From assembly GCA_946185535.1 (NCBI GenBank), contig CAMHJX010000009.1:1-64000 (forward strand): a stretch of DNA of 64,000 bases, read 5' to 3'. The stretch is from an uncultured Bacteroidales bacterium (GTDB lineage Bacteria > Bacteroidota > Bacteroidia > Bacteroidales > F082). The notes beneath the pieces were generated by a model. That model saw only the letters and a list, made by a program, of their open reading frames with translations, did no database searches and was not told the origin of the DNA. This document shows, one piece after another, positions 34,274-42,493 of the stretch; position 1 is the first letter of the stretch, and each line of letters opens with the position of its first letter. The translations under genes were made by a program, and so were the position numbers.

Positions 34274-34281
34274 CAAAGATA
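34274..34281 (-). promoter_or_regulatory. -7 element of lon
   Basis: TATCTTTG on the minus strand; it implies a leader of about 260 nt containing the palindrome. Confidence 0.55.
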
Positions 34282-34302
34282 CGACAATAATAATGCCAAG
34301 GC

Positions 34303-34332
34303 AAAAAAAAAGCCCTCGCGACTGGCAAGAGC
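34303..34332 (-). terminator. Intrinsic terminator of rpmE2
   Basis: Minus strand GCTCTTGC, loop, GCGAGGGC then nine T. Confidence 0.8.
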
Positions 34333-34357
34333 TTCATTCTTTTTGATATGGTCCAAC

Positions 34358-34627
34358 TTACTTGGCTTCCTTCTTCTCGAAGAACTTCTTGTACTTGTTG
34401 TTGAACTTATCAACACGACCGGCGCTGTCGACGAGCTTCATCTTACCCGTGTAGAAGGGGTGTGATGCGCTGGAGATTTCGAGCTTCACCAGAGGATATT
34501 CGTTGCCGTCTTCCCACTTGATGGTTTCCTTAGTGTTGATGGTCGAGCGTGACAGGAAGGTCACATCATTCGACATATCTTTGAAAACAACCAGTCTGTA
34601 ATTCTTAGGGTGAATGTCTTTTTTCAT
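34358..34627 (-). CDS. rpmE2: 50S ribosomal protein L31 type B
   Basis: 89 residues, [20 protein letters not shown]...[20 protein letters not shown] then [11 protein letters not shown]. It lacks the zinc-binding CxxC pairs of the C+ form and matches type B L31. It bridges ribosomal subunits. A -7 TACTTTTG (34664-34657) and a terminator make it monocistronic. Confidence 0.95.
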   Translation of the reverse strand: MKKDIHPKNYRLVVFKDMSNDVTFLSRSTINTKETIKWEDGNEYPLVKLEISSASHPFYTGKMKLVDSAGRVDKFNNKYKKFFEKKEAK

Positions 34628-34656
34628 CGCTTTCTTTCCTTTTGATTTTGAGTGTG

Positions 34657-34664
34657 CAAAAGTA
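34657..34664 (-). promoter_or_regulatory. -7 element of rpmE2
   Basis: TACTTTTG on the minus strand, about 30 bp before the ATG. Confidence 0.65.
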
Positions 34665-34761
34665 CAACATTTTATTGGAATGGCAATCGGTTTATAGAAA
34701 AAATTTTACTCTATATAATAAACCGCTATTTATCAATACTTTATACATCAATATTACTTTT

Positions 34762-35470
34762 CTATCGAGATGGATAAACAGCTCGAACCGTCCGACCGTA
34801 GGCCCTGCCAAAGGTGTCGTACAGGTCGCAATCCTCAAAACTGATGATGAATTGGAAGCCTTTGACGCCATCGGGCATGTACTGGTGAAGGGTGCTCGAC
34901 CAATAGGAACCTGAGTCGCCAATGATACGAGATTCTTCGTCATTACAGCTATCCCCTGCAGGCAGGAAGATACTGTTGCCATTACGCGCGGTGAACAAGC
35001 AACCGTTCACTCCGTTCCTTGTAGTCCAAGTATGGCTGCATTTTGACAACAATTCGACCCATTGGTCGTAAGTCGGAGTGCTCCAACCTTCACCCCAGTT
35101 GGCTGTGGCGGCATCGTCATTCGGTTGAAGAGTGACCACATACATCATCAGTGAATCCGTTGAAGCCAAAATCAAATTGACTGCAATACTTGGTAAGTTG
35201 ATTGTAGTCGCCTTTGCAATATTTATAGGTGCTCCAATTATAGGTGGCTTTCGGCGTGGTCTCACCCCAGGCAAAATAATCGCCGTATTGATCGGGGCTT
35301 TCGGCACCCACATTGCAAGTCGCCCACATCGTGCCGCTCGGCAATCCGAGGTCGATGTAATCGTGACCTTTGTAGGTGCCGTTACCTGTATTGTGTTTCT
35401 TGCATCCAGCGGTGCAAACTAATCCTATCACTAGCATTAAAGCTGCTATGGTTTTTATAGTTTTTTGCAT
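34762..35470 (-). pseudogene. Frameshifted lipoprotein with FISUMP-type paralogous domain
   Basis: The upstream frame begins with lipoprotein signal MQKTIKTIAALMLVIGLVCT then AGC, and runs through YKGHDYIDLGLPSGTMWATC, NVGAESPDQYGDYFAWGETT and FGFNGFTD. It then goes out of frame and stops at 35117. The second frame continues the same domain from about 35155: TLQPNDDAATANWGEGWSTP, TYDQWVELLSKCSH, GSYWSSTLHQY, YGRTVRAVYPSR. One indel near 35150 restores a single protein of about 235 residues. The domain is common in multigene families of secreted Bacteroidota proteins. Sequencing error is an alternative. Confidence 0.8.
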
Positions 35471-35564
35471 TATACGATGTTTTTGATTTAAGGTTGCAAA
35501 GGTAGCGATTTTCATGGGAAAACAAGTGTTATTCCATAGAAAAACCTAAATATTTCAAAAAAGG

Positions 35565-35594
35565 TTGGGCACATGGTTTTATTTCTTATCTTTG
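35565..35594 (+). promoter_or_regulatory. Promoter of the serC operon
   Basis: TTG (35565-35567), exactly 19 bp, TATCTTTG (35587-35594). Confidence 0.75.
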
Positions 35595-35660
35595 CAGCAA
35601 AATAAACGAGTTAAACTTAATCAACAAATTATAAATCAAACATTTAAAGCATTAATTGTA

Positions 35661-36764
35661 ATGAAACAGGCTTTTAATTTCAACGCAGGTCCCTGCGTAT
35701 TGCCCAAGCAGGCTATCGAAAGCACCGTCAAGGCGCTCTATGATTTCGACAACACCGGTATCGGTATCGCCGAGATTTCTCACCGCACCCCCGGTTGGGA
35801 GCGCATCATGGCTGAGACCCGTCAACTGTGGCGCGACCTCCTCAACATCCCTGAGGAATACGAAATCCTCTTCCTCGGTGGTGGCGCCAGCACACAGTTC
35901 TTCACTGTGCCCGCCAACCTGATGAAGACCAAGGCCGCCTACCTCCAGACCGGCGTTTGGGCCAAGAAGGCCGCCAAGGAAGCCAAGTTGTTCGGTAAGG
36001 TCGACATCGTCGCCAGCAGCGAAGACAAGACCTACACCTACATCCCGAAAGACTACACCATCCCGACGGATGCCGACTACTTCCACATCACGACCAACAA
36101 CACCATCTACGGCACTGAGATCAAGTACGACATGGACTGCCCCATCATGCTTGTCGCTGACATGAGTTCCGACATCATGAGCCGTCCCGTCGACGTGAAG
36201 AAATACGGCCTCATCTACGGTGGCGCCCAGAAGAACGTCGGCCCCGCTGGCGTGACCTTCGTCATCGTCAAGAAGAGCATCCTCGGCAACATCGGCGACC
36301 GCGCCTACATGAACCCGCTGCCGACGATGGTCGACTACCGCACCCACGCTGCTGAAGAAGCCAAGAACATCAGCATGTTCAACACCCCGCCCGTACTGCC
36401 TATCTTCATGATGCACGAGACCCTCGTGTGGCTGAAGGACACCATCGGTGGCGTCGAGGCTATGAACAAGATCAACACCAAGAAGTCACAAATGCTCTAC
36501 GAAGAGATCGACCGCAACAGCATGTTCGTCGGCACCGCCGAGAAGGAAGACCGTTCCATCATGAACCACTGCTGGGTGATGGCTCCTGGTTACGAGGACA
36601 AGCAAGACGCCTTCATGGCCTTCGCCAAGGAACGCGGCATGGTCGGCATCAAGGGTCACCGCAGCGTTGGCGGCTTCCGCGCCAGCCTCTACAACGCCTG
36701 CCCCATCGAGGCCGTCGAAGCCCTCGTGCAGTGCATGCAAGATTTCGAAAAAGCGAACAAGTAA
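35661..36764 (+). CDS. serC: Phosphoserine aminotransferase
   Basis: 367 residues from [20 protein letters not shown]. Class V aminotransferase features: [21 protein letters not shown] (cofactor phosphate), and PLP-Lys in [14 protein letters not shown] (about residue 190-200). The C-terminal part has [20 protein letters not shown]. It makes 3-phosphoserine from 3-phosphohydroxypyruvate and glutamate. It is the first gene of the serine-synthesis cluster with serA at 37262. Codon use is strongly biased. The start is fixed by the promoter at 35587 and by homology. Confidence 0.97.
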   Translation: MKQAFNFNAGPCVLPKQAIESTVKALYDFDNTGIGIAEISHRTPGWERIMAETRQLWRDLLNIPEEYEILFLGGGASTQFFTVPANLMKTKAAYLQTGVWAKKAAKEAKLFGKVDIVASSEDKTYTYIPKDYTIPTDADYFHITTNNTIYGTEIKYDMDCPIMLVADMSSDIMSRPVDVKKYGLIYGGAQKNVGPAGVTFVIVKKSILGNIGDRAYMNPLPTMVDYRTHAAEEAKNISMFNTPPVLPIFMMHETLVWLKDTIGGVEAMNKINTKKSQMLYEEIDRNSMFVGTAEKEDRSIMNHCWVMAPGYEDKQDAFMAFAKERGMVGIKGHRSVGGFRASLYNACPIEAVEALVQCMQDFEKANK

Positions 36765-37259
36765 TGTTGAATTGTTGTTCGTTGAATTGTTGAATTGTTG
36801 TTGAGAGAAACTGAAAGAAAATGGGATACTTGTTTGCTTTCGAAAGATTAGAGGTTTGGCAACTGGCGAGAAAGTTCTTTAAGCAAGCCTATACAATAAT
36901 TGACACCTTCCCTTCAAGTGAGAGGTACAATTTAGTCAATCAAATCAGGCGTGCGGCGACTTCCATCGCCTTGAATCTTGCCGAAATGACTTCTCGGTCT
37001 TCTTACAAAGAGCAAGCCCACTACTCCGAAATCGCTTACGGTTCTACCATCGAAGTTTATTGTGCATTCCTATTGTCATACGACTTGGGATACATCAACG
37101 AACAACAATTGGAAGAACTCAAAGAGAAAATCAGCGAACTATCCAACAAAATCAACGCATTGAAAAATAGCCAATATCAACGTGCAGAACAGTCCAACAA
37201 ACAACAATCCTTATCCAACAAAACCAACAATTAAACATTTAAACAATCAACAATTAAAC
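36765..37259. repeat. Inverted word repeats flanking the first four-helix-bundle gene
   Basis: GTTGAATTGTTG is repeated at 36766-36803 before the gene, and CAACAATTAAAC words occur at 37223-37259 after it. They are near reverse complements, so the inserted gene is enclosed by a potential stem. Confidence 0.5.
36821..37234 (+). CDS. Four-helix bundle protein (S23/23S rRNA-intervening-sequence type)
   Basis: 137 residues with the family pattern: FERLEVWQLARKFFKQAYTI, FPSSERYNLVNQIRRAATSI then ALNLAE, and a final EIAYGSTIEVYCAFLLSYDL. The members are small helical bundles encoded in rRNA intervening sequences or as free genes; the function is unclear. It lies between serC and serA, which are normally adjacent, and has a lower GC content than both. 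The C terminus is low complexity (Gln/Asn/Ser), partly from the repeat. Confidence 0.85.
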   Translation: MGYLFAFERLEVWQLARKFFKQAYTIIDTFPSSERYNLVNQIRRAATSIALNLAEMTSRSSYKEQAHYSEIAYGSTIEVYCAFLLSYDLGYINEQQLEELKEKISELSNKINALKNSQYQRAEQSNKQQSLSNKTNN

Positions 37260-37261
37260 AA

Positions 37262-38179
37262 ATGAAAATACTGGTTGCAACTGAAAAGCCTTTTGCCAAG
37301 ATCGCCGTTGACGGCATCCGTGAAGTCGTTGAGAAGAACGGCTATGAACTGGCTCTTTTGGAAAAATATACCGATGTCAATGACCTCTACAAGGCCGTTG
37401 CCGATGCCGATGCCCTCATCGTCCGTTCCGACAAGGTGACGAAGGAAGTCATCGACCACGCCAAGAACCTGAAGATCGTCGTCCGCGCCGGCGCCGGTTA
37501 CGACAACCTCGACCTCGAGGCTTGCACCGCCCGTGGCATCGTCGCCATGAACACCCCTGGCCAAAACAGCAACGCCGTGGCCGAACTCGTCATGGGTATG
37601 TTGGTCTACGCCGTCCGTAACTTCTACAACGGCAAGAGCGGCAGCGAACTGATGGGCAAGAAGCTCGGTCTGCTGGCCTTCGGTAACGTGGGTCGCAACG
37701 TGGCCCGCATCGCCAAGGGCTTTGGCATGGACGTCTACGCTTTCGACGAATTCGTCCCCGCAGACAAGATTGAAGAGGCTGGCGTTCACGCCGTCGCCAA
37801 CCGCGACGCCCTCTTCGAGACCTGCGACGTGGTCAGCCTGCACATCCCGGCCACTGCCGAGACCAAGCAGAGCATCAACTACGCTGTGGTGAACAAGATG
37901 CACAAAGGTGGCATCCTCGTCAACACCGCCCGTAAGGAAGTCATCAACGAGCCCGAACTGCTCAAGCTGATGGCCGAGCGTACCGACCTCAAGTACATCA
38001 CCGACATCATGCCCGATGCTGACGCCGAGTTCAAAGCCTTCGAAGGCCGCTACTTCGCCACGCCCAAGAAGATGGGTGCCCAAACCGAAGAAGCCAACAT
38101 CAACGCTGGCCTGGCCGCTGCCAACCAGATCGCTGATTTCTTCAAGACTGGCAACAAGCGTTTCCAAGTGAACAAATAA
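37262..38179 (+). CDS. serA: D-3-phosphoglycerate dehydrogenase (short form)
   Basis: 305 residues, a D-2-hydroxyacid dehydrogenase without C-terminal ACT domain. The NAD site is LGLLAFGNVGRNVARIAKGF (about 139-158); substrate-binding region VRAGAGYDNLD (about 77-87); catalytic Arg/Glu/His region LVNTARKEVINEPEL. It oxidises 3-phosphoglycerate in the first step of serine synthesis. Absence of ACT implies no direct serine feedback at that site. It probably shares the serC transcript and ends at a terminator. Confidence 0.95.
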   Translation: MKILVATEKPFAKIAVDGIREVVEKNGYELALLEKYTDVNDLYKAVADADALIVRSDKVTKEVIDHAKNLKIVVRAGAGYDNLDLEACTARGIVAMNTPGQNSNAVAELVMGMLVYAVRNFYNGKSGSELMGKKLGLLAFGNVGRNVARIAKGFGMDVYAFDEFVPADKIEEAGVHAVANRDALFETCDVVSLHIPATAETKQSINYAVVNKMHKGGILVNTARKEVINEPELLKLMAERTDLKYITDIMPDADAEFKAFEGRYFATPKKMGAQTEEANINAGLAAANQIADFFKTGNKRFQVNK

Positions 38180-38192
38180 TTAATGAACTACG

Positions 38193-38226
38193 AAAGACAC
38201 CGCAAGCCCGTCTTGTGGTGTCTTTT
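38193..38226 (+). terminator. Intrinsic terminator after serA
   Basis: AAAGACACC, 15-nt loop, GGTGTCTTTTCC. Confidence 0.75.
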
Positions 38227-38242
38227 CCTTAATTGCCTGATA

Positions 38243-38650
38243 ATGATTCCGGAAAACACAAAACCCACCAATTTTTTTAAGTTTGAGGGACTCCGCATTT
38301 ACCATAAATCCGTCGATTTCATCAATGCCATCCTTTCCCTCAGCAACACTGTCCAAACAAACGCCCAAAAGATCATCATCGACCAGTTCCTCACAGAAGC
38401 TGGGCACATCTCTGCCAACATCATTGAAGGTGCCAACCGTTCAAAATCGGAATTCATCGAATACCTGCAAAAAGCCAAGTCGAACATCGGCAAATGCGTG
38501 ATGCTCTGTTCTTTAGCATCGATGCAGTCACTTATCGACGAAACCCAAGAAGCTGACATCCGCAACGAACTCATGGAACTCACCAAGATGGTTGGCGCGC
38601 TCATCCTCTCTTTTCAGAAACATGAATCAGTCAATAACCCAGAAGTCTGA
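38243..38650 (+). CDS. Second four-helix bundle protein
   Basis: 135 residues from ATG 38243; an upstream ATG at 38183 would translate through the serA terminator and is rejected. Pattern: FFKFEGLRIYHKSVDFINAI, IIDQFLTEAGHISANIIEGA then NRSKSEFIEYLQKAKSNIGKC. It belongs to the same broad S23-like fold as 36821-37234 but is clearly divergent. It separates serA from the DUF1015 gene. Confidence 0.7.
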   Translation: MIPENTKPTNFFKFEGLRIYHKSVDFINAILSLSNTVQTNAQKIIIDQFLTEAGHISANIIEGANRSKSEFIEYLQKAKSNIGKCVMLCSLASMQSLIDETQEADIRNELMELTKMVGALILSFQKHESVNNPEV

Positions 38651-38694
38651 CTGTCAGAAAACAAACAAAGAACTATCAATTAAAACCTAATAAA

Positions 38695-40017
38695 ATGTCA
38701 GTTATCAAACCGTTCAAAGGATGGCGTCCTGGCGTGGACATCGTCCAGAAACTCGCCTCCCGTCCCTACGATGTGCTGAACACCGAAGAGGCACGCAAGG
38801 AATGCGAGGGCAACCCCTATAGCCTGCTCCATGTGACCAAGGCCGAAATCGACCTGCCCGAAGGCCACAAGGACAGCGACCTCGAGACCTATCTGAAAGT
38901 TGTTGAAAACTTCAACAGCTTCAAGGACTTCGGATGGATCAAGCAAGACCAGGAGGAAAAGCTCTACATCTATGCCCAAAGCATGAACCCCACCGAGCCC
39001 AACGCCCACTGGCAATATGGCATCGTGGCCTGTGCCTACAGCGAAGACTATGTGAACAAGGTCATCAAGAAGCACGAGCTGACCCGTAAGGACAAAGAGG
39101 AAGATCGCATGAAGCACGTTCGCCTTACCAACGCCAACGTCGAGCCTGTGTTCTTCGCCTACCCCGCCGTCGCCGAAATCGACGCCATCGTGAGCAAGAT
39201 CACCGCCGAGAAGCCCATCTACGACTTCATCGCCAAGGAAGACGGCTTCGGCCATCGCTTCTGGATCATCGACGACAAGGCCACCATCGCCCGCTTGGTT
39301 GAACTCTTCGACAAGAAGGTCCCGGCCATGTACATCGCAGACGGTCACCACCGTAGCGCTGCTGCCGCCCTCGTTGGTCAAGAGAAGAAAGAGAAGAACC
39401 CTGCCCACACTGGCAAGGAAGAGTACAACTACTTCATGACCGTCATCTTCCCTGACAACCAGTTGAACGTCATCGACTACAACCGCGTCGTGAAAGACCT
39501 CAACGGCCTCAGCACCAAGGACTTCTTCAAGGCTCTGCAAGAGAACTTCGACATCGAATGCAAGTGCAACTGTACCAAGGACGGCGGCAAGTGCAATTGC
39601 GAGTTCCCCTGCCACTGCGAGTGCGACACCGAGTACAAACCCAACAAGCTGCATAACTTCTCGATGTACATCGAGGGCGTGTGGTATAGCCTAACTGCCA
39701 AACCCGGCACCTACGACGACAACGATCCTATCGGCGTGTTGGATGTCACCATCCTCAGCAACCTTGTCCTCGACAAGATTCTGGGCATCAAGGACCTCCG
39801 CACCGACAAGCGCATTGACTTCGTTGGCGGTATCCGTGGCCTCGGCGAACTGAAGCGTCGTGTGGACAGCGGTGAGATGAAGGTCGCCTTCGCGCTCTAT
39901 CCCGTGAGCATGAAGCAGATCATCGACATCGCCGACACTGGCAACATCATGCCTCCCAAGACCACTTGGTTTGAACCGAAACTGCGCTCGGGCCTGGTGA
40001 TTCACACGTTGGATTAA
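38695..40017 (+). CDS. DUF1015 family protein with a Cys-rich insert
   Basis: 440 residues. DUF1015 signatures: PFKGWRPGVDIVQKLASRPY, the segment NPYSLLHVTKAEID, and YIADGHHRSAAAA (about 217-229). The family is conserved next to serA/serC in many Bacteroidota; a role in serine metabolism is likely but not established. At about 288-310 it has nine cysteines in about 20 residues (CKCNCTKDGGKCNC then EFPCHCEC), a potential metal-binding insert. The last 29 codons are duplicated at 41599-41685. Confidence 0.9.
   Translation: MSVIKPFKGWRPGVDIVQKLASRPYDVLNTEEARKECEGNPYSLLHVTKAEIDLPEGHKDSDLETYLKVVENFNSFKDFGWIKQDQEEKLYIYAQSMNPTEPNAHWQYGIVACAYSEDYVNKVIKKHELTRKDKEEDRMKHVRLTNANVEPVFFAYPAVAEIDAIVSKITAEKPIYDFIAKEDGFGHRFWIIDDKATIARLVELFDKKVPAMYIADGHHRSAAAALVGQEKKEKNPAHTGKEEYNYFMTVIFPDNQLNVIDYNRVVKDLNGLSTKDFFKALQENFDIECKCNCTKDGGKCNCEFPCHCECDTEYKPNKLHNFSMYIEGVWYSLTAKPGTYDDNDPIGVLDVTILSNLVLDKILGIKDLRTDKRIDFVGGIRGLGELKRRVDSGEMKVAFALYPVSMKQIIDIADTGNIMPPKTTWFEPKLRSGLVIHTLD
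39931..40017 (+). repeat. Duplicated 3' end of the DUF1015 gene, copy 1 (in use)
   Basis: 87 nt encoding ADTGNIMPPKTTWFEPKLRS then GLVIHTLD and stop. Copy 2 at 41599-41685 differs at seven positions, all synonymous or stop-to-stop. The two copies bracket ATPase 3. Confidence 0.9.
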
Positions 40018-40065
40018 TGAGGAGTAATTTGTGAGGAGTTAGGAGTATTCCAAGCTCCTAAAATA

Positions 40066-40107
40066 AACGGGACGCAAGACTTGATTGCCTTGCGTCCGTT
40101 TTTTTTA
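40066..40107. terminator. Terminator between DUF1015 gene and ATPase 3
   Basis: AACGGGACGCAAG and CTTGCGTCCGTT with eight T following; placed between convergent genes. Confidence 0.8.
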
Positions 40108-40125
40108 TCAGAAGAAACCTATTGC

Positions 40126-41505
40126 TTAGTATTGATTAGAAGCATTTGGCTCTCTCAAAGCGCTAATGTCAAGAATATATTCTCCTTGCACCTCGATTTT
40201 GCGGCGGATGAAAGTGGACATATATACTGGAAGGTATGTGACTTTTCCTTTGACTGAAACATTCTCATTGCAGAGAACAAAGGCTTCTTTGATTCCATAC
40301 TGTTCGTTCTCCATTACGTTCCCCAAAGCATGATGCACCTCATAGTCCTTCCCCGACTTAACCTCAATGGGAAGGACCGTCCCATCGCTTTTCTCAACCA
40401 CGAAATCCAGTTCGCCCTGCTTTTTACTATTGAAATAATAAAGGTTTGTAAAACCCTGAGCCAACAATTCCTGCGCAACAGCATTCTCATAGATGGAACC
40501 AAAGTTGATATTCACCTCTCCATTCAGTATCTTAAGTTGGATGCCGTCGGAATACTGGTACGCCAATAATCCCACATCATTCTGAAACAGTTTGAAGAGG
40601 TTACGCTGTTTATTGATTTTAAGAGGGCATTTTGGTTCCTCCACATTGTAAACGGGAATGGCCACACCTGCTTTCTTTAGCCAAAGGAAGCTATTTTCAT
40701 ACCTGTTGAATTTGAAATACTCGTTTATCGACTTGAGTATAAACCTCTTATTCTTCGCGTTCAGTTCCGAAGGAATAAGGTCAAAAATCTCTTCCAAATA
40801 GAGCTTTTCATCGGGATCATACTGAGAGATGTCTCGCTTGTACAGATTGATAATGGCAAGCTGTTCTTCTGCCACCTTTTGTAGATTGTTTGTAGCAAGA
40901 TACTGGCTGACGGGTTTTGGCATTCCACCCACAATGAGGTACAGCCTGTAAATCGACAAGAGCTGTTCATGGACAACAGGATCGACGAGAGTTTTTGTCT
41001 CAAACGCATGACGGATGGCATCAATGATTTTTGGTGCCACGCCAACAGCTAATGCAAACTCTTCGAAATCAAGCGGAAAGATATCTTTTACATCCATATA
41101 TCCCACAGGTTCGGAACGCAAATCCTTTAGTTCCACGCCCAACAAAGAGCCTGTAAGTCCATACGAATAGCTGCCTTCATCCACCAAGAACTTGATCATT
41201 GTCACGCATTCGGGGCACTTCTGCACCTCGTCGAAAAGAATCAATGTTTTCCCTGTAACCAACGGTTGATTGGTGAATGCCGAAAGTCTGAGTAGTATTT
41301 CCTCTGCAGTTTTGGCATTGTTGAAAATGCTAATTGCAGCAGGGGTTTCGATGAAATTGATTTCAATGTAGTGCTCAAACTTCCTTTGAGCCAGTCTTCT
41401 GAACGCATTGGTCTTGCCAACCTGCCTTGCGCCTGTAAGCAATAAAGCTTTGTTTCGGCTCTCGTATAGAGAGTCCATATAAGTATCAAATTTCCGACCA
41501 ATCAT
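40126..41505 (-). CDS. Stand-alone AAA ATPase with DUF4143-type domain (ATPase 3)
   Basis: 459 residues from MIGRKFDTYMDSLYESRNKA. Walker A LLTGARQVGKTNAF (about 24-36), Walker B TLILFDEVQKCPE (about 88-100), sensor YGLTGSLLG. The C-terminal nuclease-like part has GELDFVVEKSDGTVLPIEVKSGKDYEV type D...EVK motif (about 370-392). ATG 41505 is chosen because the -7 TATTTTTG (41534-41527) overlaps the longer frame starting at 41529. It is transcribed opposite to its surroundings and enclosed by the duplicated end of the DUF1015 gene, so it arrived by insertion. Confidence 0.9.
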   Translation of the reverse strand: MIGRKFDTYMDSLYESRNKALLLTGARQVGKTNAFRRLAQRKFEHYIEINFIETPAAISIFNNAKTAEEILLRLSAFTNQPLVTGKTLILFDEVQKCPECVTMIKFLVDEGSYSYGLTGSLLGVELKDLRSEPVGYMDVKDIFPLDFEEFALAVGVAPKIIDAIRHAFETKTLVDPVVHEQLLSIYRLYLIVGGMPKPVSQYLATNNLQKVAEEQLAIINLYKRDISQYDPDEKLYLEEIFDLIPSELNAKNKRFILKSINEYFKFNRYENSFLWLKKAGVAIPVYNVEEPKCPLKINKQRNLFKLFQNDVGLLAYQYSDGIQLKILNGEVNINFGSIYENAVAQELLAQGFTNLYYFNSKKQGELDFVVEKSDGTVLPIEVKSGKDYEVHHALGNVMENEQYGIKEAFVLCNENVSVKGKVTYLPVYMSTFIRRKIEVQGEYILDISALREPNASNQY

Positions 41506-41507
41506 GG

Positions 41508-41581
41508 TTTGTCCGTTTTTTCGGGGCAAAAATATAACTTTTTGTCCGTTTTTCCAAGGTTAAAACAAGTATTTTTGTCCG
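41508..41581 (-). promoter_or_regulatory. Promoter of ATPase 3 with three repeats at 33-bp spacing
   Basis: TTTGTCCGTTTTT words start at 41508, 41541 and 41574, exactly 33 bp apart. The -7 TATTTTTG (minus, 41534-41527) lies between the first and second. Confidence 0.7.
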
Positions 41582-41598
41582 TTTTTTCCATAAATACC

Positions 41599-41685
41599 GC
41601 CGACACCGGCAACATCATGCCTCCCAAGACCACTTGGTTTGAGCCGAAACTGCGCTCGGGCCTTGTTATCCACACTTTGGATTGA
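41599..41685 (+). repeat. Duplicated 3' end of the DUF1015 gene, copy 2 (orphan)
   Basis: Encodes the same 28 residues as 39931-40017 and ends in TGA. Followed by its own terminator. Probably the displaced original or recombined end of a DUF1015 gene. Confidence 0.9.
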
Positions 41686-41701
41686 TAGGCAACGAGACAT
41701 T

Positions 41702-41738
41702 AAAAAGGGACACGAGACAGAGCCTCGTGTCCTTTTTT
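41702..41738 (+). terminator. Intrinsic terminator after the orphan DUF1015 end
   Basis: AAAAAGGGACACGAG and CTCGTGTCCTTTTTT. Confidence 0.85.
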
Positions 41739-41757
41739 GTTTTAATCGTTAAGCCAA

Positions 41758-42402
41758 TCAGAAAAACTGCACCACTTCCTCCAACGGCCTGTGTTCAGGC
41801 TGGCGAGGCTCGCCCGACCTGTAGCCCAACGAGATGACCGCCATAATCGCTTCGTTTTCAGGGATGTTGAACAACGTGCGGAGCGCTTCGGAATCGCGCA
41901 TGCCCATGATAAGCGTGTCGAAGCCTTTGGCGCGAGCCTTCAAGATAAAATAGGCATTGCTGAGGCCATTGTCGTATGCACCCCAGCCGTCGCCTACTTC
42001 GTTGGTCTGTTCGCCACGGAAGAAGCCGGACTTGCCTTTCTCGTAAGTGGAGACAATCAGCACAGGAGCACCAGCGATGTTCTGCTTGTTGCGTTCACCC
42101 ACAAGATTCGACACCGCCTCGACCTTTTCAGGACTCATAGCCACATAGTATTTCGAGGGTTGTTGGTTGGCCCATGACGGAGCCTCTTGCGTTGCAACAA
42201 GCAGCTCACGTACCTCAGCCTCGCTGATGGTCTTCGAGGCATCGTAGCTGCGGACACTTCTACGGGTTGCCAACACTTCATCGAAGGATACCACATTGGA
42301 TGTGGCTGGTTCATCGTTGTTTTCTTTGTTGTTCGAGCAGCCAGTAAGCATCATGCATGCCACAACTGCCGCAAACAATAAGTTTAGTCTAGTGTTTTTC
42401 AT
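41758..42402 (-). CDS. Nitroreductase-family lipoprotein
   Basis: 214 residues with lipoprotein signal MKNTRLNLLFAAVVACMMLT then GC. The rest is a nitroreductase fold: FDEVLATRRSVRSYDASKTI (FMN-binding Arg/Ser), EAPSWANQQPSKYYVA, GLSNAYFILKARAKGFDTLI and MAVISLGYRSGEP. It uses FMN and probably reduces quinone-like or nitro compounds. Family members are often cytosolic; export as a lipoprotein is less usual. It shares a divergent promoter region with xerD. Confidence 0.92.
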   Translation of the reverse strand: MKNTRLNLLFAAVVACMMLTGCSNNKENNDEPATSNVVSFDEVLATRRSVRSYDASKTISEAEVRELLVATQEAPSWANQQPSKYYVAMSPEKVEAVSNLVGERNKQNIAGAPVLIVSTYEKGKSGFFRGEQTNEVGDGWGAYDNGLSNAYFILKARAKGFDTLIMGMRDSEALRTLFNIPENEAIMAVISLGYRSGEPRQPEHRPLEEVVQFF

Positions 42403-42433
42403 GTTTTGATAAGATTAGGTTCATATTTCGGGA

Positions 42434-42480
42434 CAAAGGTAGGAAAAAACAACACTCTAGCAAGAAAAAACGTACCTTTG
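42434..42480. promoter_or_regulatory. Divergent promoters for the nitroreductase and xerD
   Basis: TACCTTTG on the minus strand (42441-42434) and TACCTTTG on the plus strand (42473-42480), 31 bp apart. Confidence 0.7.
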
Positions 42481-42493
42481 CAAAAACAAAACG

